The position numbers and the translations under genes are program-made. Source: Acanthosepion pharaonis (lineage: Eukaryota > Mollusca > Cephalopoda > Sepiida > Sepiidae). Taken from it: a stretch of 64,000 nt of DNA. Below the pieces are notes generated by a model. The model had not been told where the DNA came from. It did not search any database and saw nothing but the letters and a program-made list of their open reading frames with translations. The DNA is taken from NCBI GenBank assembly GCA_903632075.3, contig CAHIKZ030005642.1, forward strand, positions 847,501 to 911,500, given 5' to 3'. Positions 31,270-42,652 of the stretch are shown here, piece after piece. Positions within the stretch are counted from its first letter, which is position 1. The number at the start of each line of letters is the position of its first letter.

Positions 31270-31450
31270 CACCCCAATCAAGGTGATAATGCCACTAAGA
31301 TGCAAAGACTTAATGGAAATAGAAGCGAACGAAAAAAAGACTTTAGAAGGAACCGGAAACCCAATCCTAAGCAGGAAACAAAGGATAAACTTCTACTCCT
31401 GTTCAAAAGACCAGGGAGGAGTATGAACTGGGCGATAGACGAACCTATGA
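31270..31450 (-). repeat. LINE-tail-like dispersed repeat
   Basis: Minus-strand copy of the 9470-9800 unit: CTTTAGAAGGAACCGGAAAC..CCCAATCCTAAGCAGG and CTACTCCTGTTCAAAAGACC. Confidence 0.6.
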
Positions 31451-31890
31451 GATTTCCCAATGATATTTGAGCACTGTTTAAAGTATTCACGTCAGCCCTA
31501 TAACCACACCACTCAATATTAATGAAATCATACCTAGAACAGACAAAAGATAAAGACTGCAGCAAACAGTTCGATTGCAGTCCTACCGATAATCTGATGA
31601 GAGACGATAAAATTAAAATAACACTTTAGTATATTTTATACCAATATTTCTAATATATTATGTAAATAAACGAACAAATTTCAAGTAAATAAAAAAATTA
31701 CCCCCGATATCATGGTTAGTCTATATGAATTAACAGACATCACTGTTACACCAACCAGTCACGTTCCATTATCATTATTATTATTGGAAATATTTTGAGA
31801 GCAATTTGCCATTATTTAAAACGAATTGGTTCGATTTTAAATAATCAAGATTGTATTGTCCTTAATAACATTATGACAAGGGAAGTGACT
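31451..31890. other. Unassigned AT-rich DNA
   Basis: Nothing recognisable. Confidence 0.35.
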
Positions 31891-31894
31891 AGTT

Positions 31895-32490
31895 TCACCT
31901 TCTCGGAGCCACGTTCTTAGTGGACATGAAATTGAATGACTATATTGAATCCATTGTTAGGCCAGCTGCTAAGAAAGTTGGTTCACTGTGCGAGACAATT
32001 TTTCTTTTTCTATCTTACATATCTATAAGTCTACCATTCGTCCATGCTTAGAATATTGCTGCCACATATGGCCCGGTGCCCTTTTCTATTTATCTTGAGC
32101 TCCTTGATAAAATAAAAAGAAGAATCAGCAATATTATTGGTCCGAATCTGGCAGATCGGCTTCAGTTATTTTACCACCGCCGTAACGTTGCCTCTCCTTG
32201 TTTTTCTATAAATACTTTCATGATAATTGTTCGGATGAGCTCTTCGCGATGAAACCTAAACTTTCAAATTTAAGCGCAGTACTAGACTGGCATTGAGATC
32301 TCATCAAATTACAGTTGAGATGGTTAGATGTAACCGTAAATTCTATGTTAACAGTTTCTTTTCTTGCACTTCTTGCTTGTGGAACTCTCTCCTGGCTCCA
32401 TGCTTTCCAGACAACTATAGTCTGCTAAAAATTAAATGCAATGTCAATCGCTATCTACTGGCTTCCTGATAACTCTTTTCTCTTTCTGCT
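31895..32490 (+). mobile_element. LINE (family A) C-terminal fragment
   Basis: Shares with 27291-27860, at nucleotide level, ACTATATTGAATCCATTG.TAGG, AATCAGCAATATTATTGGTC, GCGCAGTA.TAGA and CTTGTGGAACTCTCTCCTGG. Frames are broken. Confidence 0.75.
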
Positions 32491-32599
32491 CATTATTAAT
32501 ATTTCTGTTCCAAATTCTTCTACACGATGTAACCCCCTGTATCTTAGTGACTTTACTGCCTTGCACGGGGTAATACCGATTAAAAAAATATCGGCATAG

Positions 32600-32918
32600 A
32601 TCAATGGGATGTGTCTATATTTCTGAGATTAGGTATTATGTACACTATTTGCATTATTCGGACTATTGTCCTCATCTTTGTCGTCATATTTATTACAATG
32701 TTTCGGCCTTTCAGTATCTGTCTATATTTCTGAGATGAGATATTATATACACTATTTACATTATTCGGACTATTGTCCTCATCTTTTTCGCCATATTTAT
32801 TACAAAGTTACGGCCTTTCAGTATTTGTCTATATTTCTGAGATGAGGTATTATTAGGACATTATTTGCATTATTCGGACTATTGTCCTCATCTTTGTCGC
32901 CATATTTATTACAATGAC
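32600..32918 (-). repeat. 107-bp tandem repeat of S2 SINE tails
   Basis: TTCTGAGATGAGGTATTA recurs at 32621, 32728 and 32835, spacing exactly 107. Each unit on the minus strand is GAAAC(A/G)TTGTAATAAATATGG, GACAATAGTCCGAATAATG and TACCTCATCTCAGAAATATA. The junction between units is CTGAAAGGCCGAAAC, a collapsed version of the SINE's CTGAAGAAGGCC...GGCCGAAAC. Confidence 0.85.
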
Positions 32919-33021
32919 TTTGAGGACATCTGTGTATGAGTGCCAGAGAAAAGCAATAATAACAACCAAAATTGCAATATGAGCTCTGGTAAAAACATCT
33001 ATTGGTAACAGCAAAAAACAC

Positions 33022-33320
33022 AAGGACACATGGTGCAGTGGATAAAGGCGTTGGTTAGATCTAGTGACAGGACCCAAAGAGTGTGAGTTCAATACCTGGT
33101 GAAGAACTTTCAGAGGGGAATTAACAAGAGATAACTGATAACTGACATCCATTAAACATGGCATGTGTAACGAGAACAGTCTACCCCAGTGAGCGAAATA
33201 AATGGTTCAGTTCGACATTCCAACCACCTGAAGAAGGCCGGAGCGTGCAACGGCCGAAACGTTGTAATAAATATGGCCACAAAGATGAGGACAATAGTCC
33301 GAATAATGTAAATGATGTAT
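33022..33320 (+). mobile_element. tRNA-headed SINE (family S2) with hammerhead-like core
   Basis: Head CAAGGACACATGGTGCAGTG..GATAAAGGCG (A-box-like), B-box-like GAGTTCAATACC (33085-33096). Then CTGAAGA-A-GGCCG...CGGCC-GAAACG at 33228-33260 and the tail AAATATGG.CACAAAGATGAG..GACAATAGTCCGAATAATG. The core and stem II are intact (5 bp) but stem I pairs only 2 bp here. It lies head-to-head with the 107-bp tail array. Confidence 0.75.
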
Positions 33321-33860
33321 CAATGGGATAGTTGGTAAAAAAAAAAAAAAAAAACTTTTGGAAGCAATAAAGCCTCGATTAGAGAAAGACTCCGAGTAAT
33401 GATATGTAGCTGTCATAATTCCAAACTGACGTGTTAAGTAGAAAGTGGTCGCCTTATACAGCGATATATACAGCATGTGCATAACCAATTAAAAAACATT
33501 TAACGGCATATCTGTCTTTGTCCTGGAGCATCTCACAAGATATTTCCTTGATATTGTTACGGAACGCAGAGGCTAGCCATGATGGCGAGCGATTGGGCAG
33601 AATGCTACATGGGCGTGGAATTCTAACAATGATGAATTGCCAAAACGGCACGAAGTCGGCAGAAGGGAGTAAGAATATTGAATGTTAAGCCAACGGAATG
33701 CTAAGCCAATCGATGCTACCACGTCTGGGACATGGCGGTTCAGAACCTGGGACGAGCACAACTGGTCGCGTTCTTTTGTCCCCGCCTAGCCCGTATTTCT
33801 TAGAATCGATGCTACCACGAAATGGGAAAAAGCAGATAACGATCCATTTAACATAAAAGA
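33321..33860. other. Unassigned DNA
   Basis: Several short frames on the minus strand, none recognisable. Confidence 0.35.
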
Positions 33861-33869
33861 ATGAGGGGG

Positions 33870-35465
33870 GACTGGCATCTTTTATAATAAAACATAAGAA
33901 AAGTAAAACCGTTTTTCGTTGATACAGTCTATGGAGGATGGGACGACGAGATAAAGGATGCCCCTCTTGGACGTATGCTGGAGAGTGGCCTGATGATCCA
34001 TTAGCGACACAATGAAAACGCAAAAATAAGACGTCACGATGCGTTGTAATCTTGCCCTGTAAAGTTAGCATCATTTTCATTTTGCCGACACCCTGACAGG
34101 AAGGATGAAACGAACTTGTTCTATAGCTTTGGTTACGCACTGACTAAGAGGTGATATTTTTTACCGTCCACTGGCTAAGGAGAACCGGTGCAAGTGGTTG
34201 TGTGAATTAGACAGCACCAGCAGAGTGGGCACCCAGGTGTTAAAAAAGAACAATATTTAACATACGGTGTCTAAGGAACTGGTAAAATCTGTCATTTAAA
34301 GATCGATCCAGCACCAGTGCATTGGAAGGAAGAGAAAAAACTGGAGCATCAATGGAAATTGCAATGGTAGCCATTTTCTTACGCTCACATATTCCTGTGA
34401 AGAATTCGTTCTGTAGAGATATACTTTTTTTGCAGACAAATTTCATTTGGTTCTTTAATGCCGTCTGATGGTGATGCAGGAAAAATTGTTCTTGGAAGAG
34501 ATGGTGTTGAACACAGCACCGGCTGAAATGATTGTCCTAGAGCATCTGACGCCCCCGCCTGAATATATATTTGAATGCGACAAATGTCCAAGTCAGCAGT
34601 CAGTGCGGGTCGATGGAACGTCGTCATGTTAGAACCTGCGCCCTTTTTTTTCCCACAACTGACTGGTTGGATTCAACAACCAATGTTGGTAAATTATCAT
34701 TTATAGTCCATGAAGAATTGATCTCGGAGGAGCACCCGGGAATTTATCTGTGTGATATTGTCGACATGAAAAAAACAATGCCTTTACTAAAAAGGTAATT
34801 TACATTAACCAGAAAAAAAGGCTTACCGCTCTGACAGAATCCTCGGCCAGATAACATAAATCATTTTTTTAAAATTTGGATTTTTAAGGAAGACGTAAGT
34901 TATAACAACAAAAACATTTAGAACGGGATTTCATTGGAGACTGAACCAGGAAGGAACGACTCAAGTTTGAAGAAGTCGGAAGACGATAAACGCATTCTCA
35001 AAATAAAACATAAGAAAAGAAAACCGTTTTTTTACAATTGTCAGTAGTGTTTTATAGCGACACGGAACCAACGTCACGTGCGTTGTAATGTAAATAGTCA
35101 TTTCATTTTGCCGCCTTAATAGAACTTGATTTCTTACAAAGAGGTGATATTTTCCGTCCACTGCTAACTGAATTATATATATATATATATATATTTTTCA
35201 AATATATATATATGAACACAGCAAAATATATATATATATGAATATAGCTTCTATATAAGCCTTTTTTTTTCTAAAATTACATTTATAGTCCACAGAATTG
35301 ATCTGGGAATTTAACTATATTGTCGAAATTAACCAGAAAAAGCTTAGACAGAAGGTTTTCTTTTTGAATTTTTTTGTGTAACTATAACAACAAAAAACAT
35401 TTCGATTTCTGATGCAAAATTAAGATTTTTTTCAATTGTCATTTATACCAACGTCTTTCCAGAAT
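33870..35465. repeat. Eroded tandem segmental duplication
   Basis: Copy A (about 33880-34940) and copy B (about 34995-35410) share, in the same order, AAAACATAAGAAAAG.AAAACCGTTTTT, ACGTCACG.TGCGTTGTAAT, TCATTTCATTTTGCCG, AGAGGTGATATTTT..CCGTCCACTG, CATTTATAGTCCA, GAATTGATCT and AACAACAAAAACATTT. Copy B has lost blocks throughout. A third vestige (TTTTTTCAATTGTCA..TATACCAACGTC) is at 35418-35458. Open frames in copy A (minus 33685-34140, plus 34571-34798) are unrecognised. Confidence 0.65.
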
Positions 35466-35485
35466 TGGAATATATATAAATATAT

Positions 35486-35534
<49 letters not shown>

Positions 35535-35735
35535 ATTACCTACAAATTCAAAAAATAGTTTTCTTTTGAACATTGAGTTACGATTCCATTGGAATAAATT
35601 ATGACCATGGAATATTATCCTTTTTTATTATATCCTTACTCTGTCCTGGACATTGAGTTTTTTATCCTTTTGAATTTTTATTCAAAGAATATACATGTAT
35701 GTGTATGCACCGATGTATATATATATTTATATATT
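35466..35735. other. Degraded fold-back copy and AT dinucleotides
   Basis: TA runs, then TTACGATTCCATTGGAATAA..ATGACCATGGAATATTA, related to the fold-back at 18095-18232. Confidence 0.45.
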
Positions 35736-35736
35736 T

Positions 35737-35810
<74 letters not shown>
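35736..35810. repeat. (AT)n microsatellite
   Basis: Long TA tract that is also the left TA flank of the next element. Confidence 0.95.
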
Positions 35811-35813
<3 letters not shown>

Positions 35814-36126
35814 GGTGTCCATAAAGCTCGTGTACACTTTATTTGTATTTGCGATAGAAATAATCTGTAAAAATGTTATAAAGTTTAATGTACCTAGTTT
35901 TAAGTATAGCTAAAATAACTAATGTGATTTCAGGCATTACTGTAAATCAGTTGGCAAATGTTTTCCGTGAGCTGCAAAATCGTATTACCTTTTGTATTGC
36001 TAATGATGGAGGACATGTGGAAACCTTAAAAAATATAGGTTTACTTCTTTCTAATTCTTTTTTACAAATTATTTCTAATAAGTTTATAAATTTTTTAAAA
36101 TGCCCATGAACTTTATGGCCACCCTG
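35811..36126 (+). mobile_element. Tc1/mariner-type MITE with transposase remnant
   Basis: Terminal inverted repeats CAGGGTGTCCATAAAGCTC (left) and CAGGGTGGCCATAAAGTTC (right, reverse complement), flanked by TA on both sides. The interior still encodes VNQLANVFRELQNRITFCIA followed by NDGGHVE, like the C-terminus of a mariner-superfamily transposase, but most of the gene is deleted. Confidence 0.8.
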
Positions 36127-36129
36127 TAT

Positions 36130-36250
36130 ATATAACACTATTTCGCCTAAAAACTGTCGACCAGAATAATTCTGGAAGATAACGATCTTTAAAGCATGCT
36201 GTCTTTATAATTAGAGTGCTTGATATAAAATGAAATTAATAAAGTTACAA
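36130..36250 (+). repeat. Dispersed repeat fragment
   Basis: TATTTCGCCTAAA..TAATTCTGGA.GATAACG..CTTGTCTTT.TAATT.GAGTG pattern shared with 41337-41450 and partly 61600-61690. Confidence 0.5.
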
Positions 36251-36496
36251 ATTGAAATTGAAAATTGATAGGAACCTTAAAAGAAAAAGCTATGAAATTT
36301 ATTGTAAAATTAGAAAAATGAAAAGAAATAAAAGAGGAAAAATAAGAAATAAAAAAGATGTAAAACATATTTTTTTAATATTGGAGAGTTAATAAACCCT
36401 ACCCGTGATAGTAATCTAGAAATGAGAACAAAGTCCATCACTTCACTTCGATCTCCTTCAGCATGAGAAAATAAAACCAATTTGCGAAGAGTCGGG
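36251..36496. other. Unassigned AT-rich DNA
   Basis: Nothing recognisable. Confidence 0.35.
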
Positions 36497-37015
36497 GGTA
36501 TGACGATAAACTACCTCCGCGTCCTGGTTAAGACGATAAACTACATCCAACAGCAAGGCCTCTGATCAGGAGGTTTTTCTTAATTACTGGTGTTCTCGGG
36601 TCCACCCTGACCTGGAGTAGTAGCACCTGTTAGGGTCCCAGCTATGAGCAAAGAGTTGACCCACAAGTTGGGCTCAAAATACTATGAAAGTGTAAAAATA
36701 GGTTTTAATACCAGCAATACATTTTTGTAAAAAAAATTTTTCCAGCAATACATTATTACCAGCAATACTTTTTGGAAAAAATATTACCAGCAATAAATTT
36801 TTGAAAAAATTAAAAAATTACCAGCAATATATTTTTGAAATAAAAATTACCAGCAATACATTTTTGAAAAACAAAAATATTACAAGCAATAAATTTTTTT
36901 CAAAAAATATTACCAGAAATATTTTTTGTAAAAAAAAATTACCTTTAATAAAAATTTGTCTGCATTAAATAACCCATTGAGATGTTGATATGCCGTAAAA
37001 CAAAGCAAAACAAAA
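36497..37015 (+). repeat. 'GATAAACTACATCC' family copy 3 with expanded minisatellite
   Basis: The 5' phrase GACGATAAACTAC is present twice (36511 and 36532). 36705-36955 holds eight or nine degenerate copies of a 28-33 base unit TACCAGCAATACATTTTTG plus A/T; other family members have two to four. It ends GTTGATATGCCGTAAAACAA. Confidence 0.8.
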
Positions 37016-37164
37016 GCAGATTCGGTTAAATTAAAGTGAGCCTTTATTTAAGAAAATATTCTCTTGTTTATTTTTATGTCCTTCGAATAAACATGACATT
37101 CAGTTATTAAAGAAATTAAAATTTTATTCTAAAATGGAGCTTGTTTGATTTGGGTTTTTTTTAT
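37016..37164. other. Unassigned AT-rich DNA
   Basis: No recognisable feature. Confidence 0.35.
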
Positions 37165-37390
37165 TTATAGTTTATCAACCATTTGTGGACTATTTTAAAT
37201 ATTTCGAAACATATTTTGAGGAATTGTAAGAAAAATTCTTGTTTTCGAGTTAATATAACATTTACATTTTTTGAGATAAAAATAATTTTTCCAGACACAA
37301 CTCCTGCTGTTTAACCCATTGTTGGGAGGGAGAGATAGATTCCTGCTTTTCCCAAGGGTATTTGCATGTAAGTAAATTTAGCAAACTTCG
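37165..37390 (-). mobile_element. 3' part of the chimeric 5S-tRNA SINE
   Basis: Minus strand: ATACCCTTGGGAAAAGCAGG, CAACAATGGGTTAA, TTATTTTTATCTCAAAAAAT and the tail CACAAATGGTTGATAAACTA, matching the bodies of 24344-24983 and 30327-30657. The 5S and tRNA parts are absent. Confidence 0.6.
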
Positions 37391-37869
37391 AACGCTAAAG
37401 TGGGGGTCGGATTTACAATACAAGTGTAATGCTAAACTCTACCCTGACTTTGCATCCGCTTTTATTAAAATACCGGGTCATTTTCGCAAGTCCTTAATGT
37501 CAAGAATTTTGAAGTACGGAAGCTCGTACACACTTTAAATGTTCTCGCAAATTAACAGGTTCTCAAAGAAATAAAACCCATTTCCATAAAGAGCCAAAGA
37601 AACTAGAGCGTGAATATATTGGCGAAGAAAAATATTCGTTTTTAACTTAACCGAGTCTTTATCGACCAAAGTCTGTTTTTCTTTTACTTATTAATGCTGA
37701 TTCGACCTGCGTCACCTGGAAGGCGCACGGCCAGTGTCTGAGTGCAAAGCCACAGGTGTCTTGAACCAAACAGAGACGCTGCAGAGAGCAGAAACAAAAA
37801 CATCAACAACACTTTAGGGCAAAAGAGAATAAAGTGCGGTCGTCTCTCGATTCATCTGTCTCTCTCCTT

Positions 37870-37872
<3 letters not shown>
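37391..37872. other. Unassigned DNA
   Basis: No supported gene. Confidence 0.35.

Positions 37873-37923
<51 letters not shown>
37873..37923. repeat. (AT)n microsatellite
   Basis: Uninterrupted TA units. Confidence 0.95.
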
Positions 37924-37928
<5 letters not shown>

Positions 37929-38204
37929 GCAGAGCTTGTTTGTTCGGTGTACACACCCAAATCGTCTCATGTACAGTCTCCAAAATACAGTATGCATATT
38001 TACTTGACATGGGCAAAGTGAGTTTTAACGCAGAAAGAGAGGAAGGCTTTACCTTGCTAATGTTATATGAGGACATTAGTACTACTGCAAATAATAACTC
38101 CTAATCCAAGAAATGTAGACAAGTTACAAATGCTAGTCAAAAATTAATAATGATGGCTGATATTGCTTCATCTAATAAAAAATGAAAATGAAATAAATAC
38201 TAGA

Positions 38205-38745
38205 CACAAATGAATAATTATGGCGGACAATCTAATAAAATTGGTTCTCTGTGTCGCGCCAGAAGTTTTTTCTCGCCTGAATCCATCCTCCAAACCTACA
38301 AATCAACCATTCGTCCTTGCACTGAATACTGCTGCCATATACGGTCTGCTGTTCATTTCGAGGTGCTTGACAAAATCCAAAGACGGATATACAATGTGAT
38401 AGGTCCCAATCTGGCATCTCGTCTACAGTTACTTTTCTCACAGACATGTGGCTTCCCTCTGTCTCTTCTACCAATATTTTCATGGCAACCTCTCTGACGG
38501 GCTATTTTCACTGGTACCCCAACTGCATGAATTTAAGCGTGCTACTAGGGTGGCATCTTGGTCCCACCCTTTCACTGTCGAAACGGTTAAATGTAGCCGT
38601 CTCTTCTGCTTCTTCTCTCGCACTTCCCGACAGTGGAACTCCCTTCCTCTTACTTGCTTCCCTGATAGCTATAATTTTCAAAAATGTAAATTTAATGTCA
38701 ATCGACATCCTCTGATGCATTGATCTTGATCCACGTCCTTCTCTT
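38205..38745 (+). mobile_element. LINE (family A) C-terminal fragment, best preserved
   Basis: Frame 1 reads KIGSLCRARSFFSPESILQT, YKSTIRPCTEYCCHI, LDKIQRRIYNVIGPNLASRL. After a frameshift near 38450 it continues ASLCLFYQYFHGNLSDGLFS, KRATRVASWSHPFTVETVKC and SRTSRQWNSLPLTCFPDSYN. This is the C-terminal third of a jockey/CR1-like non-LTR reverse transcriptase. Confidence 0.85.
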
Positions 38746-39660
38746 TATCCTTTCCTCAAACAATACTCTTTACTCTTGCTCTTACTCTCTGTAAGCCCTT
38801 GCGCGATAGTGGCACTCCCGCATTGCTTGGAGGTGATATGATTAAAAGAAAACTGCTGCTTTTCAGACGTAATGTCGCCATATCAACATAAAAAAAATAT
38901 AATGTGTGGCATTTTGAAAAAGAGCACTTTCTTCACTATTTTAAAATCTCATTTTTACAAATGAGTGAGATCTAATCTCAGATGGAATTAGCAATCAGAA
39001 GATTTATCCACCTCTCCAAGACGGTGGAATGCGACACAAGGTCGAGTTTAAGGTGGGAGGGGACATTAAAAAGTGAGCAAGGCCACGTTCTTGTATCAGA
39101 TTTCTTGTTCTCGCTTCGTAGCCCTTGTTAAGACCTCATGCGGTTTGCATTAACATTTTCTCTTAGGGAGATACTCATCATGGGAGGGTGTCTCTGCCTG
39201 TTCCGTGGCCTCCTCGTCCTCCAACCCCAACCCCTGAAAGCGGTAGGTGCTGAAGGCAAGGGTCGTACCATAACTAGTTTTCAAGAGAAGCGTAAATTAA
39301 CACATTTGGTGGCAAACCGAAAATAATATGATTTGAGTTCAAAAAATCCCATTTGAAGCTGGCCGGCAAACAAAGACAGATTAGTGATGGAGAATCTGCG
39401 CAAGTCTTTAATTAACTTAATGATGTCGCCAGAAAATCCACTATGTATGGGAGGTTTTATAGTTAGTCTGTTTCAGCCAAGACGAAGTAAACGTTACCCG
39501 AAAAGAATATTCTCAGCGATGTCTCCTTAATCTTGCGACTGGGATTGAAACTCGGATCTCTTCAATGACACTTTGAACTCACAGCAAGCGTATGGGAAAT
39601 AATGGCGTGAGACAGGCAGGAGACGTTTACTTTTTATGAAATTTTTCAATCTAACAGGTA
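38746..39660. other. Unassigned DNA
   Basis: LINE-tail phrase AAGCCCTTGCGCGATAGTGG near 38792. GCGACACAAGGTCGAGTTTA near 39031 is a short match to the 62.2-kb repeat. The frame at 39138-39326 is unrecognised. Confidence 0.4.
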
Positions 39661-39743
39661 CACACACACACACACACACACATATATAGACAGATATAGA
39701 TATTGATAATATCAGTGGTCCATATATATATATATATATATAT
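39661..39743. repeat. (CA)n and (AT)n tracts
   Basis: (CA)n at 39660-39683, (AT)n at 39721-39744, about 38 bases between. Confidence 0.9.
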
Positions 39744-40049
39744 ATGGTGGTACACGTTTGGAAAAACAACGGATAGCTCAACTTGCAGTAAAACAAATCG
39801 GTACCCGAGGGAAAATGGGGAATAAAAAAAGAAAGAAACAAGAACATTAAGAAAAGGCGAAAACAATCGTCATGTGTTTAAAGCTCCAAGTCCAAAGAAA
39901 AAAAGAACCTAAAACGATTAAAAAGACAACTACGTAAATTGTTCAATACACAAAGTAGAGCAAAACCTAAGATAATCCTAAGGGACCAGGCAAACTTTCC
40001 TAGGTTTCACCTAAACGGATCGTCAGGGCGATGCTGACTCCTTAGGATT

Positions 40050-40051
<2 letters not shown>
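39744..40051 (+). mobile_element. AT-flanked dispersed repeat, copy 1
   Basis: From GGTGGTACACGTTTGGAAAA through ACAAATCGGTACCCGAGGGA and GCAAAACCTAAGATAATCCT to CTCCTTAGGATTATC, bounded by AT tracts on both sides. Copy 2 is 56942-57277 with the same bounds. Near the 3' end the minus strand reads CTGACGA..GAAACCTAGG, a decayed hammerhead-like core. Confidence 0.75.

Positions 40052-40111
<60 letters not shown>
40052..40111. repeat. (AT)n microsatellite
   Basis: Right boundary of the preceding repeat. Confidence 0.95.
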
Positions 40112-40119
<8 letters not shown>

Positions 40120-40126
40120 AATAAAA

Positions 40127-40281
40127 AGAAAGAACAGTAAGATATAAAATCCGGTGTTCTTATAGATATTTTATTTTTACAAAATAGTGCTCAATGTAAA
40201 TTTACAGAGCATTAATATTATAAATTAATTGATTTAAAATATGGTTATTTTCGCAAATAACCATATTTTAAATCAATTAAT

Positions 40282-40334
<53 letters not shown>
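40127..40334 (+). repeat. AT-flanked repeat with a perfect 34-bp-arm hairpin
   Basis: Starts AAGAACAGTAAGATATAAAA like 48058 and the inverse of 13870. Arms 40217-40250 and 40255-40288 are exact reverse complements with a TCGC loop. (AT)n follows at 40288-40334. Confidence 0.9.
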
Positions 40335-40338
<4 letters not shown>

Positions 40339-40790
40339 TACTACAAAAGATGCCACTTCGTTTCGGTGCATTTCAATTGCACCTCGACGTGTGAGAACCA
40401 AAACTAGTTATGAACAATTCTGCTTGTGAGCAAGCCGTATGTGAAACATCACTTCCTTTTATCCATTTGTTTGAAAAAAAATATACATAAAGCAAAAAGG
40501 TGACGGAGTGAAACAGTAGTGCTTGTTGATAGCAGTTTGGTGAAGGATGCGTGGCGTGTTGAATGCTGGCTAGTCTGGGAAGATTCCTTGCCGATAAACG
40601 ACGGTCAAAAGTTTAGGCACATCATCTCGTAAGCGTCCTAAGATTGGGAGGTGGGGGAGGAAAGGTGGCAATAGGAGATAATAATACGATGGAAGATGGA
40701 TAATCATCGCTCTACTATCGGTATCGAGCCCACTTTTGGATTAATGCTGTGAACGTTACAATTCATCTATTACTTTCTTTCTCATTGCAT

Positions 40791-40795
<5 letters not shown>
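40335..40795. other. Unassigned DNA
   Basis: Nothing recognisable. Confidence 0.35.

Positions 40796-40840
<45 letters not shown>
40796..40840. repeat. (AT)n microsatellite
   Basis: Immediately precedes the MITE. Confidence 0.95.
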
Positions 40841-40844
<4 letters not shown>

Positions 40845-41323
40845 GTAATGTATTTTTTCTAAAAAAAAATAAATAAATAAGCAAAATTAGGGGTGCGTAT
40901 TATGCACAGCTACAAAAAATCTTTAAAAAATTGCCGTTTCATAGGTCGATTTCAGTTTCGAAACAAACATCACGACAATTTGACACTAACATTCGGCGAT
41001 TGCGACTCCATAAGGATGTCAAATATAATCACATGTACCTAACAATACTTACAAATGTAAAATGAAATAAGAATTATCATAAAACTAAATTAGAATAAGA
41101 TTATTCTATGTTTAAAACCATTTTAAAAAGAGTAGTAAACGCTGGCCGTAATGAAATTGGAGTATGGGTTTGAAACAGTGAATGAAAAGCATTTTTACAC
41201 ACTTTCAGCACAATTTTAGGGGTGCGTATTAAGCGTGAGTAGAAGCATTTTCCCACACATTCATCACAATTTCAGCGGGACGTATTATGGATGAAGGCGT
41301 GTTATACATGGGGAATTGCGGTA
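40841..41323 (+). mobile_element. Putative MITE with GGGTGCGTATTA subterminal repeats
   Basis: Short terminal inverted repeats TACCGTAATG and TACCGCAATT (right end reversed) with TA at each side. Internal phrases TTAGGGGTGCGTATTATGC, TAGGGGTGCGTATTAAGC and GGGACGTATTATGG recur. No transposase is present. Superfamily uncertain (pogo/Tc-like is my guess). Confidence 0.5.
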
Positions 41324-41336
41324 TATAAAATATAGT

Positions 41337-41450
41337 ATTTCGCCTAAAGTAATTAAGTAATTCTGGAGATAACGTTTTTAAGGCATCTTGTCTTTGTAAT
41401 TGGAGTGTTTCATATAAAATGAAAGAGTATTAATAATAATAATAAATGAA
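41337..41450 (+). repeat. Dispersed repeat fragment
   Basis: Second copy of the 36130-36250 text, ending in (AAT)n. Confidence 0.5.
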
Positions 41451-42415
41451 TTACTTTTTTTTATTATCTTATTCTTGTCTTATTTAAGTTTCGCGGAATT
41501 AATTCCATTCTTCAAGAAACTTGATGATAAAACGAATCTGTTGATATCAAACACTATCATGACAAGGGTTTTTCTAACAAGACTCCTGAGGAGTGGATGC
41601 AATTCAGAGAAATTCAGAGTAGAGCCAGGACTAAGATGGGAAAAAATTTCATTTATCATATGTAAGAAACTTACTCAGTAACCCTCTACCTTGAGTGGCT
41701 TAACTGCCAAAGTTTGAAATGATATTTTCCAAATGTCGTACTGTCAATAGCATAATCCCCTCTCCACACCAATTATCTCACGACTGTTATCTTCTTTTTT
41801 TTAATTACCAACGATGTTTTTCATTATTTACACGCGACCATTGGACCCATCTTTTTGTTGTTATCACAACGTTTCGGCTTTTGTGTCCACCGCCCTTCAT
41901 CAGGTACTTGTTGGTCAAAAAATTCAGTACCGAAGCTTAAATAAAAATCGACGTGGATAGATTGTTCTCGTTCCGTTGCTCATATGCCGTTGCTCTTATT
42001 TCTTAGGACTTCTCAGTTATTTCTCTCCCCCATTTCCACTTGGTCTAAATACACGGGACAATAGTCTAGTGCATTAAAGATTTGGCGCATCAGTTTGGTG
42101 ATATAGTGGAATTTGGTTTATGAATTTGGTTACATACTAATTGCGTGTTCAATCTCTGAGTCGAGCAGTGTGTAACTGGCCTTAATAAAGGTCGAAGGGC
42201 ACAACGACCGAAACGTTATAACAAAAACAAAGATGAAGACAATAGTCAACACGTAAATAATGGATAATAGTCTAGGTGTAAATAATGATAACTCCTCATC
42301 CCAGAAATTCAGACAGAAAGCAATCAGGTGATAATAACAACAAAGATGAGGATAATAGTCTGCATGTAAAATATGATAATGAAATGAAATGATCGAAAAC
42401 GCTCGAAACATTGCA
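41451..42415. mobile_element. SINE-like repeats in opposite orientation (S2-related)
   Basis: Minus strand at 41910-41868: CTGATGA..GGGC...GCC.GAAACGTTGTGATAAC. Plus strand at 42189-42226: GGTCG...CGACCGAAACGTTATAAC with a decayed core. Both are followed by ACAAAGATGA.GA.AATAGTC tails, repeated two or three times. They form a divergent relative of the S2 SINE. The frame at 41475-41681 is unrecognised. Confidence 0.5.
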
Positions 42416-42576
42416 CACGAATTTCAGTAAATTCTTTTACATGTTTCCATCCATAAACAACTTTTGACACCCCAAAAAAAAAAACATGTTTTTACCAAAA
42501 GGTACTAACGTACATTCCTTAGCCGTTACTTTTAATGAAAACATGTTTAAACGAAAAATACTACCTAAGTATAAGG

Positions 42577-42583
<7 letters not shown>

Positions 42584-42648
<65 letters not shown>
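42584..42648. repeat. (AT)n microsatellite
   Basis: Long uninterrupted TA tract. Confidence 0.95.

Positions 42649-42652
<4 letters not shown>

Noticed and set aside
33685..34140. 151-codon minus-strand frame
   Set aside because: No recognisable motif, and it lies within a duplicated block whose second copy destroys the frame without sign of constraint.
42183..42226. Plus-strand GACCGAAACGTTATAAC as a hammerhead
   Set aside because: The CUGANGA core has decayed to CTTAATA; kept only as part of a degenerate SINE-like repeat.
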